Below are positions 9,638 through 19,241 of a stretch of 64,000 nt of DNA, piece by piece (the first letter of the stretch is position 1; each line of letters begins with the position of its first letter). The notes below the pieces were generated by a model. It was not told the DNA's origin. It was given only the letters and a program-made list of their open reading frames with translations, and made no database searches. Both the position numbers and the translations under genes were made by a program. Origin of the DNA: CAVPXC01 sp963709505 (GTDB lineage Bacteria; Chloroflexota; Anaerolineae; JAAEKA01); contig CAVPXC010000029.1 in NCBI GenBank assembly GCA_963709505.1, forward strand, positions 268,726 through 332,725, written 5' to 3'.

Positions 9638-10906
9638 TCAGGTTACCTCCGGGGGCTCAGCCGGGTACTTTTCGTACAGCCGGTCGACTACGATCTGACG
9701 CAGGCGCATGACGGCAGAATGGATATCCACGAACGAGGTGTAGATCGGCGCAATGCCCAGGCGGATGTTGTCGGGGGAGCGAAAATCGGGCAGAACCTGC
9801 ATGTCGTTGATCAGTGCCAGATCGATGCGCATGCCTTCGACGTGGCCGAGCGAGACGTGGCTGCCGCGGCGGCCGGCATCGCGAGGGGAATTGAGCGTGA
9901 ACCCCAATGGCGCCAGCACGGCCTGCCACAGGTCGATCAGGTATTCGGTTTGCGCAACGGATTTGGCGCGCAGGGCCTCCATGCCCGCCTCTAGCAGCAG
10001 ATCCACTCCCGGCTCGATCAACGCCAGCGAGACGATGGGCAGGGTGCCGGTCAGGAAGTGTCGCAGACCGGCGGCCGGTTGATACTCCAGCCCAAAATCA
10101 AACGGCCGGCGTTGGCCCCACCAGCCCGACAGCGGATTGCCCAGCCGCTCCTGTAAGTCGCGCCGGACGTAGAGAAAGGCCGGCGCGCCGGGTCCGCCGT
10201 TGAGGTATTTATACGTGCAGCCTATCGCCAGGTCCACCCCGGCGCCGTTCAAATCGACCGGAACGGCGCCGGCCGAGTGGCTCAGGTCCCACAGCGCCAG
10301 CGCTCCGGCGGCGTGCGCTGCGGCGGTCATGCCGGCCATGTCGTAGACAAAACCGCTCTTAAAGACGGTATGGGACAAGGTGAGCAGCGCCGTGCGTTCA
10401 TCCAGACGCTGCACCAGGTCTGCCTCCGGACCGTGGATGCCGTCGGCCGATGGCGCGAGCTCCAAATGGTGCTGGTTGCCCAGTAAATCGATGGCGCCTT
10501 GCAGGATGTAGAGGTCCGACGGGAAGTTGAAAGTATCGGTGAGGATGCGCGTGCGCCCTTTTTGGTAACGCAACGCCGCCACGACCAGCTTGAACAGGTT
10601 GATTGAGGTCGAGTCGGCAACGATCACCTCGTCCGGCTGCGCGCCGATCAGGCGGGCGATCTTGGCGCCGATGCGCTCCGGGGCCTGCCACCAGCCGGTG
10701 TTCCAGCTGCGGATCAGCTCTTTGCCCCATTGCCGGCCCACCAGGTCGGCAGCCAATTCGACGGCGGCTTTGGGCAACCGGCCCAGCGAATTGCCGTCCA
10801 GGTAGATGAGGTCCGGGTCGGCGATCACGAAACGGCTACGAAACGCGGCAAGGGGATCCTGGGCATCCAGGAGACGGGCGGTTTCGACGTCGGTAGGAAG
10901 GTTCAT
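9638..10906 (-). CDS. kynU: Kynureninase
   Basis: This is an intact 422-codon PLP enzyme that cleaves L-kynurenine to anthranilate and alanine in tryptophan catabolism. Family hallmarks are YLDGNSLGRLPK near the N-terminus, TDTFNFPSD in the PLP region, LALWDLSHSAGAVPVDL with the PLP-binding Asp, and GCTYKYLNGGPGAPAF with the Schiff-base Lys near residue 230. The length fits the family. GGAGAG lies 8 bases before the start codon. No other kynurenine-pathway gene is present, so the gene is isolated here; a role in NAD or anthranilate supply cannot be decided. Confidence 0.93.
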   Translation of the reverse strand: MNLPTDVETARLLDAQDPLAAFRSRFVIADPDLIYLDGNSLGRLPKAAVELAADLVGRQWGKELIRSWNTGWWQAPERIGAKIARLIGAQPDEVIVADSTSINLFKLVVAALRYQKGRTRILTDTFNFPSDLYILQGAIDLLGNQHHLELAPSADGIHGPEADLVQRLDERTALLTLSHTVFKSGFVYDMAGMTAAAHAAGALALWDLSHSAGAVPVDLNGAGVDLAIGCTYKYLNGGPGAPAFLYVRRDLQERLGNPLSGWWGQRRPFDFGLEYQPAAGLRHFLTGTLPIVSLALIEPGVDLLLEAGMEALRAKSVAQTEYLIDLWQAVLAPLGFTLNSPRDAGRRGSHVSLGHVEGMRIDLALINDMQVLPDFRSPDNIRLGIAPIYTSFVDIHSAVMRLRQIVVDRLYEKYPAEPPEVT

Positions 10907-11325
10907 TCATCTCTCCGATGGGTTGTATAATGTCAGAACGATGTATCAATCCTCAACTGCACCCAAAGTCTGTCGGCGTTCGACCAGAATTATACCACGA
11001 GAACGTCAGATGTGAGTGGAAGACGGGTCTCTCGACGAAACCCGCCGAACAATTAGCGTCGGTCCCCCGCGCTGCCCGACCTCTGCAGGATAAGGCAGTA
11101 TCTACCCTAAATGTCGCATCGTCTGCCCACTGTGCGTGATGCTACAGAATTGATCGAAAATTGGACTATTATGGAAAAACCGAAAAGCCGTGCCGAAGGT
11201 CTGTGTGATCCGTGAGCGCTTTTGCAGAGGTTTTTCGATGAAGTCACCTAAGTCAAACGTCAAAAACAAACGATCGTTCGCCGTGTCCGTCGTCTTTCGA
11301 AGAATTCGTACCCAATGGAGGCAAT
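10907..11325. other. Intergenic gap without a recognised gene
   Basis: This is the divergent space between kynU and the S41 peptidase-like gene. I see only the GGAGG Shine-Dalgarno of the plus-strand gene at about 11313-11317. There is no convincing hairpin, RNA gene or conserved ORF. Confidence 0.5.
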
Positions 11326-12840
11326 ATGCCAGCAGTAAGAACCACAAAACTGTTCGTTTCACTACTCGTCGCTTTTGCAGCCCTGGCCCTCAGCGCCTGC
11401 GCTGTCACTACGCCGCCGGCCTCTGGGCCGGTTGCAACCGTAGCTGCGGCGCCAGTCGCTGACAGCGGTCCCGTCGCTATCGTCGGCGAGGCGGGCTCGG
11501 CGAATTTCTTCGCCTCGCCCGAAACCTTTCCCGAACCGGTAGTGGCGTTGATCGACGCCGCGAACGTGATCGAGCAAGAGGCGAGCTTTGCCAGCGACAA
11601 GACCCAAATTCTCGGCGCGTTCGACACGGCGATGTTCCCCTTGCCGGCGAAGTACAGCATCAACCTGCCGATCCAGCCGGCCGGAACCCCCATCGATCTG
11701 GACAACAACGGCCAGACCGACACCGGCGTGCAGGTCTTTTCGCTGGTCGTCGCGTCGAACTTCACCGGCAACTCGGCCTTGCAGCAACTCGAACAGAGCG
11801 GCATGCCGTCGTATCTGACCGATATTGCCACCGGCGAGATTACCGAAGGCGCGTTCCTGGTCTACGCGGCCGATGGCAACCAGGGTTTCCCCACCGGCAG
11901 CGGCGCAGACAAGAAGTGGTTCACCGCCGATGACCCTGCCGGCCCCATTCCGCAGGGTTACAGTGTGGCGCGGTTGGCAGCAGACGGCACGGTGACGTTG
12001 GATCGCGCCGAACAGGCGACCATCAACACCATCGAGCGCGCGGAGCAGGCGTCGCCCGACTTCTCGCAGCAGGGCATCCTGGAAAGCTTCAATTCGTTGA
12101 TCGACACCTTGAAGGTGCGTTATGCCTACACCGACCTGCGCCAGTTGGACTGGGAGGCGATCCGCGCCAAGTATCTGCCGGAGGTCGAGAAGGCGGACGC
12201 CGCGCAGGACATCGGCGCGTACTACGTTGCACTGAACGACCTGGCGCTCTCCCTGCGCGATGGGCATGTGAGCGCCTCGGTCGGCACCAATGCGGCAGCG
12301 GCGGAGGCCTTCAGCAAGTGGCTCCAGGAAGTCAGTACGTAGTTTGCCGGCAACGTGGGCGCGCTCGTCATGGCCGCATCCGATCCTGCCGATCCGTCGC
12401 TGGGGCCGACAGCGAAAATCGTCGTGAAGAGCGTCGGTAAAGAAACGCCGGCCGAGCAGGCCGGCTGGGCGCCGGGCACCGAGATCGTCACGGTTGACGG
12501 CAAGCCTGTCGCCTCACGCTTCGCAGACATCCCCCTGCTTGAGTCGATCGGCACCGAGGAAGCGATACGCACGGTGCAGGCCGAAAACATGCTCAGCTTT
12601 CCGATCAGCCAGACGGTCACCATCGGCTACAAGCTGCCGGGTGCGACGGACGTGATGACGGCCACGATGACGGCCGGTTCATACGCCGTAGACAGCGGGG
12701 AAGCTGCGCCCACATCAGAAGAGTTCAGCACCGCGATCGAATACCGGCAGTTCGCCAAGTACGCGTACCTCAAGTGGGGCGACTTCATCAATGACGAACA
12801 AGCGAAGGTTGTCGTGCTGGAAGAAGCGCTGAAAGCGCTG
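11326..12840 (+). pseudogene. S41-family peptidase lipoprotein, in-frame stop and lost C-terminus
   Basis: A lipoprotein signal (FAALALSACAV, lipobox LSAC) is followed by about 310 residues ending in an S41-type helical pre-domain (FNSLIDTLKVRYAYTDL, YYVALNDLALSLRDGHVS). TAG at 12340-12342 stops the frame. Translation would otherwise continue in the same frame with a PDZ-like segment (KETPAEQAGWAPGTEIVTVDGKPV) as far as GDFINDEQAKVVVLEEALKAL near 12840. There the sequence abruptly becomes the antisense of a WD40 gene. The catalytic Ser/Lys part of S41 peptidases is absent. The gene is therefore broken twice and should be inactive as a protease, although the lipid-anchored N-terminal part could still be made. 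Confidence 0.65.
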
Positions 12841-13070
12841 TCTCGCAACCCGGCGCCCGAAACATCCAGATCCCATATCCATACCGCACCGTCTCGCCCG
12901 CCACACGCCAGCCGGTCGCCTTGGGGGCTGAACGCGACCACGTTGGGTGACTTGTCCGCCATCGGGACGCTTGCCAAGGTCGTCCCGGTCTCGTGTTGCA
13001 GCAGTGTGAGCGTGTGGTTGGTCGTGCAAAAAGCCAGAATATCACCACTGGGGTTGAACGCCATGGCAAA

Positions 13071-16000
13071 CTAAATCCGCGCGTTTGCGTTGGGAATCAC
13101 CTGGCGCAGCCGCCTGGTCGCGACCTCCCAAACGCGCAGGGTTTCATCATGGCTCCCCGTGATCAGATAGCGGTCGTCCGGACTGAATGCGATGTCACGC
13201 ACGGGTCCTTGATGCCCTTGCAATGTCCACTGGAGTGCCCCAGTTTGAGTATCCCAAACGCGTACCGTGTGGTCATCGCTGCCACAAGCCGCTAGCGCGC
13301 CGTCATGGCTGAAGGTCAGCGACAGAATCCAATTGCCGTGGCCAGCTAACACCCCACGCAAGCTCATATCGGCGACATTCCACAACTGGATACGATTGTC
13401 CTCGCCGCCGGTCGCCAGCGTCTCGCCGTCTGTGTCAAAGGCGAGCGCTAAGATACGCCCCATGGCGGCAAAGCGTTTGTACAGAACCTCGCCGGTGCGG
13501 GCATCCCAAATGTTGATTTCTGACCCTTCGCCGGCGCCCGCCAATAGCCGGCCGTCGGGACTAAAGGCCACCGTATCAACCTGGCCAGGCATACTGAGAT
13601 TGCGTAGCAATTCGCCGCGCTGCCAGTTCCACACGTGGATCGTTCTGTCATTTCCGGCAGCGGCCAGGAGATCCCCACGGATGCAAATGGACCACGCCTG
13701 GATCGGCATTGCGGCACGTCGGAGTACGCGCATCAACTCCCCCGTTTGCACGTCCCAAAGGCGAATCGCTTCGTCGAAGCCACCGCTTGCCAGAAACCGG
13801 CCATCCTCGGAGAAAGCCAGCGCAGTGATAGCAAGGCTATGGCCGCGCAATAGATGAAGGGGCTGGAAATCCGCGATCGACCAGATGGTGACAATGCTAT
13901 CAGTACCCCCGGCAGCCAGGCAGCGCCCATCCGGACTCACGGCAACGGCCGCGATCGCGCCAAACGTGTCGGCGAACGTGGAGCCTGCCAGGTCCGCGCC
14001 GCGAAAATCGGCATCGGCCAGCGATGCCTTGCGCAGATCTGCCTGCCAGATAGCAAGCTGGCTAAAGTCAAGATCTTGCAGATCGCCCCTCAATTCCAGA
14101 AGCAGATGGAGAATGTTGGCCCCAGCGTAACCTGGCGCATGCGCTGATTCCTGGCGCAGGGTCATCAACAGGTCTCTCAACCGCTGCACGGCCCCGTTCC
14201 GCCCCAATCGATCTACCAGTCCCTGGGCAAGCGGTTGCAGGAGCAGGCGACGCTGGCTCTCTTGCACATGCTCAGGACATTGCGCCTTGACCAGGGCATG
14301 GCGATGCAGCCAGTCCAACGCGCCGCTCTCTAACTCACCCTGCAGCGTACGAACCAGGCGTTCTGCCACGTATTCCATGACGACATTCTGCAACCGCAAT
14401 CGCAGTGGGGTCTCACGACTATCGCCGGCGGTCTCCTCGACCAGCGAACTGCGTCGCAGGGACTGCAGTTCCTCGAGAAATTGGCCCTGTCCCGGCGGCC
14501 GAACGAGATCGTTCAAAAGAACTTCGACGGGGACCGGTTGCCGTTCGACGGCCAGCCACGTGATGATTTCCCGCTGCAGGTCGCTAAGACGGGAAAATTG
14601 GTCGTCCAGAACGCCGCGAATGTCGTCGAAGAGGGGGGTTCCACCGCGCAGGAACGCGTTCACATCGGCGCCGAACAGATCTCGTACTGTATCGGCCACC
14701 AGTTTCAACGCCAGAGGGTTGCCGGAATAGCGCTCGATCAGCGTCTCCAGCGAGGCTGATGGCGCGACCACGCCGCGATCTCGCAGCAGCTGCAGGCCGG
14801 CAACCGGCGACAACCCTTCCAGAGCCAGGATCCGGGTGCGAGGGGTGTCTTCTTCCATCCGGCGTAGTCCCACGGGCAGGTCCCGGGTAGTCAACAGCAG
14901 ACAGCTGCGATGCCTGCTCCGGCCCATTCGAGCGATCAGTTGCCCATAGTCCTCGTAACCGGCACGAAAGGTTCCCCTACGAACGCCTGTTTGCATGATA
15001 CTCTCGACATTATCCAAAATCAGCAGGCAACGCCGATCCTGCAATTCGGCAAACAACAGTGCCAGCTTCTCATCCAACGTAGCGGGCAGGCGATCCTGCT
15101 GTTGATCGTTCAATGCCTGCAACCAGGCGTCGAGCACGATGGCCAACGGCGGGGTGTTGACCAGCGAGCGCCATACAACGAAGTCATAGGAGTGCGGCGT
15201 CAGTCTGGCCAGCGCCTCGGCGGCCAATGTTGTCTTGCCAACACCGCCCATCCCTAAGATCCCCACCAGCCCGGCGCCATCGGTGGTGAGCCAGCGATCC
15301 AGCCGGGCCAGGTCTTGTTCACGGCCATAAAAGGCGGATCGGTCCGGCATGTCGCCCCAGTCGACGAGTGGACCTAGCGTCGACGCGGATTGTGGGGACC
15401 GGGACCTGGCGTCAAGTCGAGGCAACGGCGCAACCACGTCGCCTTGATCCCCCTGGCTTGCTGTTGGTGATTCAGCTCCCAGGGTCCCGGCAAGGATCAA
15501 CTCGCGCAACGCCGTTGTTTCCGGCGCAGGATCGACGCCCAACTCCTCGGCCAGCGCACGGCGACAGGTCTCGTACTGGAACAACGCTGCGCTGCGTTGG
15601 CCCATGCGGGCCAGCACGACCATCTTCTGGCGATGTCCGGCCTCGCTGGCCGGTTCCATGGCCAGGAGCCGGGTCAGCTGATCCAGACTGGCGGCCAGGT
15701 CGCGCTGCTGCGCATGCCAGGCGGCCAGGGCTTGGAGCGAAGTGAGCATGGCCTGGCGCAGCCGCTCGCGCTCGCTTGCCACCCAATGCTCGAATTCGGG
15801 CGCCCCCGGCACGTGAAACCCCGCCAGGAAATCCCCAGCATAGAGCGAAACGGCCGCTTGCAGCTGCAACGCATCCGCCTCGTCGTCCCCCGTTCGCTTC
15901 AGCAGCGCATCGAACTGAGCCACGTCAAGCCAGAGGACATCCCGCCGCAGTGAGACAGACTGGCCTGTCACCTCAAGCTGTTCTCCCACCAGCTTGCGCA

Positions 16001-16199
16001 GGTCAGAGAGCGCAGTGCGCAGGCTCATCGCGGCCTGCCTGTCCGCATAGTCGGGCCACAACAAAGCGGCCAGCGTTGAGCGGCGTTGAGAACTGCCTGT
16101 CACGGCCAGATAGGACAACAGGGCCTGGCTCTTGGACCGGCGGAGCGCCGTGATCGCCTGTCCTTTGCGCACAAGACGCAACGGGCCCAACAGGTACAA
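13071..16199 (-). CDS. BTAD/SARP-type regulator with NB-ARC ATPase and WD40 repeats
   Basis: A 1042-residue cytosolic multidomain protein. Residues 1-95 form an OmpR-like winged helix (MYLLGPLRLVRKGQ, LLSYLAVTGSSQRRSTLAAL). Residues 95-240 are a bacterial transcriptional activator domain ending EELGVDPAPETTALRELI. Next is an NB-ARC-like STAND ATPase with Walker A GILGMGGVGKTTLAAEAL and Walker B CLLILDNVES. Pentapeptide-like residues (LRKASLADADFRGADLAGS) and about seven WD40 repeats complete it. STAND proteins of this kind act as signal-gated transcriptional switches; the signal here is unknown. The start is a TTG, preceded closely by a stop. After the stop (TAG at 13071-13073) the same frame continues as a further WD repeat (MAFNPSGDILAFCTTN ... 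GAVWIWDLDVSG) down to about 12850, so the C-terminus may have been shortened. Confidence 0.85.
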   Translation of the reverse strand: MYLLGPLRLVRKGQAITALRRSKSQALLSYLAVTGSSQRRSTLAALLWPDYADRQAAMSLRTALSDLRKLVGEQLEVTGQSVSLRRDVLWLDVAQFDALLKRTGDDEADALQLQAAVSLYAGDFLAGFHVPGAPEFEHWVASERERLRQAMLTSLQALAAWHAQQRDLAASLDQLTRLLAMEPASEAGHRQKMVVLARMGQRSAALFQYETCRRALAEELGVDPAPETTALRELILAGTLGAESPTASQGDQGDVVAPLPRLDARSRSPQSASTLGPLVDWGDMPDRSAFYGREQDLARLDRWLTTDGAGLVGILGMGGVGKTTLAAEALARLTPHSYDFVVWRSLVNTPPLAIVLDAWLQALNDQQQDRLPATLDEKLALLFAELQDRRCLLILDNVESIMQTGVRRGTFRAGYEDYGQLIARMGRSRHRSCLLLTTRDLPVGLRRMEEDTPRTRILALEGLSPVAGLQLLRDRGVVAPSASLETLIERYSGNPLALKLVADTVRDLFGADVNAFLRGGTPLFDDIRGVLDDQFSRLSDLQREIITWLAVERQPVPVEVLLNDLVRPPGQGQFLEELQSLRRSSLVEETAGDSRETPLRLRLQNVVMEYVAERLVRTLQGELESGALDWLHRHALVKAQCPEHVQESQRRLLLQPLAQGLVDRLGRNGAVQRLRDLLMTLRQESAHAPGYAGANILHLLLELRGDLQDLDFSQLAIWQADLRKASLADADFRGADLAGSTFADTFGAIAAVAVSPDGRCLAAGGTDSIVTIWSIADFQPLHLLRGHSLAITALAFSEDGRFLASGGFDEAIRLWDVQTGELMRVLRRAAMPIQAWSICIRGDLLAAAGNDRTIHVWNWQRGELLRNLSMPGQVDTVAFSPDGRLLAGAGEGSEINIWDARTGEVLYKRFAAMGRILALAFDTDGETLATGGEDNRIQLWNVADMSLRGVLAGHGNWILSLTFSHDGALAACGSDDHTVRVWDTQTGALQWTLQGHQGPVRDIAFSPDDRYLITGSHDETLRVWEVATRRLRQVIPNANARI

Positions 16200-16202
16200 T
16201 TT

Positions 16203-16425
16203 GACGCCAACCTACCCGATGAGGAGATACAGGCGCTGTTGCACTGGGTCCAAGGGCATTATCCAGCCCTTCCATGCATCGTTATGACCTAAACATCCAG
16301 GCAGCGCGCCCAGGTCAAGGCCTGGGGCGCGCATAGCGCCATCCCGCGGGCGAGCTTGATCGACCAGTTGGAGCTTGTGTTGAGTCAATCCATGCAGGCC
16401 GGCCTGCAAGAAATCCCATTTTGAG
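16203..16425 (+). pseudogene. Possible response-regulator receiver remnant
   Basis: One plus-strand frame reads LPDEEIQALLHWVQGHYPALPC-IVMT, then TAA, then AQVKAWGAHSAIPRASLIDQLELVLSQ up to TGA at about 16425. The pattern (hydrophobic helix, YPxLPxxVMT, then KAWGA and a C-terminal helix) resembles the second half of a receiver domain. It lies in the divergent gap before the solute-binding protein. No Asp/Lys active-site pair is preserved, and the identification is tentative. Confidence 0.3.
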
Positions 16426-16434
16426 AGGTGCATT

Positions 16435-18845
16435 GTGACGAAACGTCCTATCCTGTTCAGTCTGTTGGCCCTTGCCTTGCTGGGCCTGGTTTTGTCCGCC
16501 TGCGGCGGCCAGGCGCAGACGACGCCGACCCCCACCCACACGCCAAGGCCGCCGGCTGCCACGCCGGCTGCTACGCCATCCGCAGTCGCCGATGCCTGGC
16601 AGCAGGTCCAGTCTTCGGGCCGGATGGCGGTTGCTGTCTCCGCCGATTACCCGCCCTTCGAGTTTTACGACGAAAACTTCAAGCTGGACGGCTTCGACAT
16701 CGCCCTGATGAAGGCCATCGGCGAGAAGATGGGCGTCGAGGTCGAGTTCAACGATTTCGCCTTTGACGGCCTCTTGGGCGCGCTGCAGCTCGGCCAGGCC
16801 GACGCCGCTATCTCGGCCATCTCCGAGACCCAGGAGCGCCGCGAGCAGGTCGATTTCAGCGATGTCTACTTCATCAGCCATGGCGTGGCCTTGGGCAGCG
16901 ACCAGGTGCAACTGCCCGCGATCGAGAGCGTCGAGGACCTGCGGGGGCTACGGGTCGCGGTCGAGGGCGGCACGATCTTCGAATCGTGGGCCGACAGCGC
17001 CCTGGTAGAGCAAGGAATCTGCAAGAGGCCGATCTGCACGTGTACACGGATGTCGAGCAGGGGATCAAGGACGTGCAGCGCGGCCTGGTGGACGTGGTGC
17101 TGTTGGATTTGCAGCCGGCCCAGGCCTTCGAGAAGCAGGGCGGCGTCAAGATCGTGGGCGAGGACGTGACCGTTCAGCGCTTTGCGATCGCTTTGCCCAA
17201 GGGCCAGGACGCGCTGCGCCGCGCGGTCAACAAGGCGCTCGCCGAGCTGCAAGGCCAGAACCTGATCTTTACCCTGGCCGAGCAGTATCTGGACGCGCAA
17301 GCCAGAGGAGATCGTGGCCGTGCCCACGCCGACGCCTGAGCCGCCGACGCCCACCCCTGCGCCGAACCAACCGCCGGCAGTCGTGCCCACCGTGGCGCCG
17401 CCGGCCGGCTGCGTCGACGGCATGGCCTGGGTAGCCGACCTGAACTACGACGATAAGGACATGACCGCACCGGCGCTCATCCCGCCCGGCCAGCCCTTCG
17501 TCAAGTCCTGGCGGGTGCGCAACAGCGGCACCTGCACCTGGAACAGCAGCTACTTCCTGGGCTACGACCATGGCAATACCCCCGCGTCGTCGATGGGCGG
17601 CCAGCCGGTCTACGTGCAGGGCACCTGGCGCCGGGCGCGACCTACGACTTCAGCGTCAACCTGGTGGCGCCCACCGCCCCCGGCGTCTTTCAGGGCTTCT
17701 GGCAGATGCGCAATGCCCAAGGTCGAGGCTTTGGCGAGACGATCTGGGTGGGCATCCGCGTGCCTTCGCCGGTGCAGCCGACGCCAGCCGCCACCCAAAC
17801 GCCCGTGGCCGGCATTACGTTCACGGCCAATACGACCAACATCCAGCAGGGCCAATGCGCCACAATCAGCTGGAACGCGGTCAACGTCAAAGAGGTGTAC
17901 TACTACCAGCAAGGGCAGGACTGGCCGAACCACGGCGTGGCCGGCCAGGGCAGCCGCCAAAAGTGCCCGCAGCAGACCACCACCTACTATCTGCGGGTGG
18001 TGATGCCCGACAATAGATATAGCGCCGGCGCCTGCCGCTGAGACCGCGCCGGTCGAGTCCAGCCTCATCCCGCCAGAAGCGCTGATGAACCAAGCTACAG
18101 CGGCATCTATGACCAACCAATCACCCTGACCGAGGGCCAGTACGAAGGCAAATCGGCAGGAGAAGGCGATCCAGTTCATCCTATCGTCGAATACGTCAAC
18201 GGCGCTGAGCTCTACGGTGATCTAGACGGCGACGGCGCGAACGATGCCGTGGTCTTCCTGCTGGAGCGCGGCGGCGGCAGCGGTGCTTTCACCTACGTTG
18301 CAGCTCAGCTCAATCGCAACGGCCAGCCGGTCGATGCCGGAGCCGTGTGGGTCGAAGACCGGATCGGGGTCAGATCAGCGGCGATCGAAGATGGCCAGGT
18401 AGTGCTGGATCTCATCCTGCAGGCCCCGGCAACGTCGCCTGCTGCGGCAGTCACAAGGCGCGCAAGACCTACGCTCTCCAGGAGGGACGGCTGGTCGAGA
18501 CCACGGGAGAAGCGGGCGACCTGGTGAAGGTCACCGCCGCCGACCTCGATGGCACGAGCTGGACCCTGCTTGAGCTGAACGAGGATCACCCGGCGCTCGC
18601 CGATGCCGAGGTTACCCTCAGCTTCCAGGGCAGCCCGCCCGGCGTCGCGCAGCGCCCAGTTCGTCAAGCTGCTGGGCAGCGGCGCTGGCTACTTTTTTGA
18701 GGACGGCAACCTGACCATTGACCTCATGGCCGACGGAGGAACCATGGACTTTGCGCCGGCTAGCGATGGCGTGGGCACCGGTCTGACCATGGAAGTACAG
18801 TCTTCAAACGACATCTTGTTGGAACCCCCGGCTGATCTGCGTTAA
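16435..18845 (+). CDS. Lipoprotein: family-3 solute-binding domain + NBR1-like Ig + META domain (frameshifted)
   Basis: GTG start after GAGAGGTG. The lipoprotein signal (LALLGLVLSACGG) is followed by a Pro/Thr-rich tether. Then comes a family-3 amino-acid-type solute-binding domain (AVSADYPPFEFYDENFKLDGF, FDGLLGALQLGQADAAISA, GLRVAVEGGTIFESWA). After a second Pro/Thr linker there is an NBR1-like Ig domain (FVKSWRVRNSGTCTWNSSY, TAPGVFQGFWQMRN). A further Ig-like segment follows, then a repeat-like block (VNGAELYGDLDGDGANDAVV) and a truncated META domain (LDGTSWTLLELNEDHPAL ... LTIDLMADGGTMDFAP). Frame changes occur near 17020, 17305, 17635, 18045-18080, 18430 and 18645. If these are sequence errors the product is about 800 residues, tethered outside the membrane. 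No permease or ATPase lies nearby, so sensing is as likely as transport. It could also be two adjacent genes. Confidence 0.6.
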
Positions 18846-18907
18846 GCCTATTGTCTAGCTACCTGACAGTTTTGCGTAGGTCTTGGGCGTAACGTTTCGC
18901 GTGCGTG

Positions 18908-19127
18908 GGTCGAGTAGGGTCTGGTGGCGCTTTACCGACGATCAACTTGAGTACCTGATGCTTTCAACCGCCGATAGTTGCCACCAGACCCGTATCGAGA
19001 CCCGTGATCCACGACGCGGTGTCTTACTCAAAGGTCTCGATACGGTCCTGGCGGCAAATCTCGGTTGATGGGAGCCTTCCGAAAGCACTGAACACCTCGA
19101 TACCACGCCGCCAGGATCTACTCGACC
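18908..19127. mobile_element. MITE-like palindromic element, copy A (220 bp)
   Basis: The ends are GGTCGAGTAGGGTCTGGTGGC and its near complement GCCGCCAGGATCTACTCGACC. Internally CCAGACCCGTATCGAGACC pairs with GGTCTCGATACGGTCCTGG, giving a two-level, cloverleaf-like palindrome. An extra inverted pair CTAGCTACCTGACA/TGTCAGGTAGCTAG brackets it at about 18853 and 19156. A copy in the opposite orientation lies at 52692-52908 and matches along its whole length. There is no ORF inside, so any transposase would act in trans. Confidence 0.7.
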
Positions 19128-19241
19128 AACGCTCACGAAAGTGTCAGGTAGCTAGGCGAGCAGTACATTCATTCAACATTGTGATCGCCAGCCTGGTGAA
19201 ACGCTGCGATCGAACGAATAGAAATTCAAGGAGATTACCTC

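Noticed and set aside
10907..11325. tRNA or riboswitch in the kynU upstream gap
   Set aside because: No cloverleaf, T-loop consensus or known aptamer pattern was found by eye.
12340..12342. TAG recoding (pyrrolysine or readthrough) because two neighbouring genes continue past TAG
   Set aside because: TAG is the normal terminal stop of several intact genes here (for example at 1816, 4036 and 8061), no pylT/pylS is seen, and both affected genes are truncated a little further on, so decay or error fits better.
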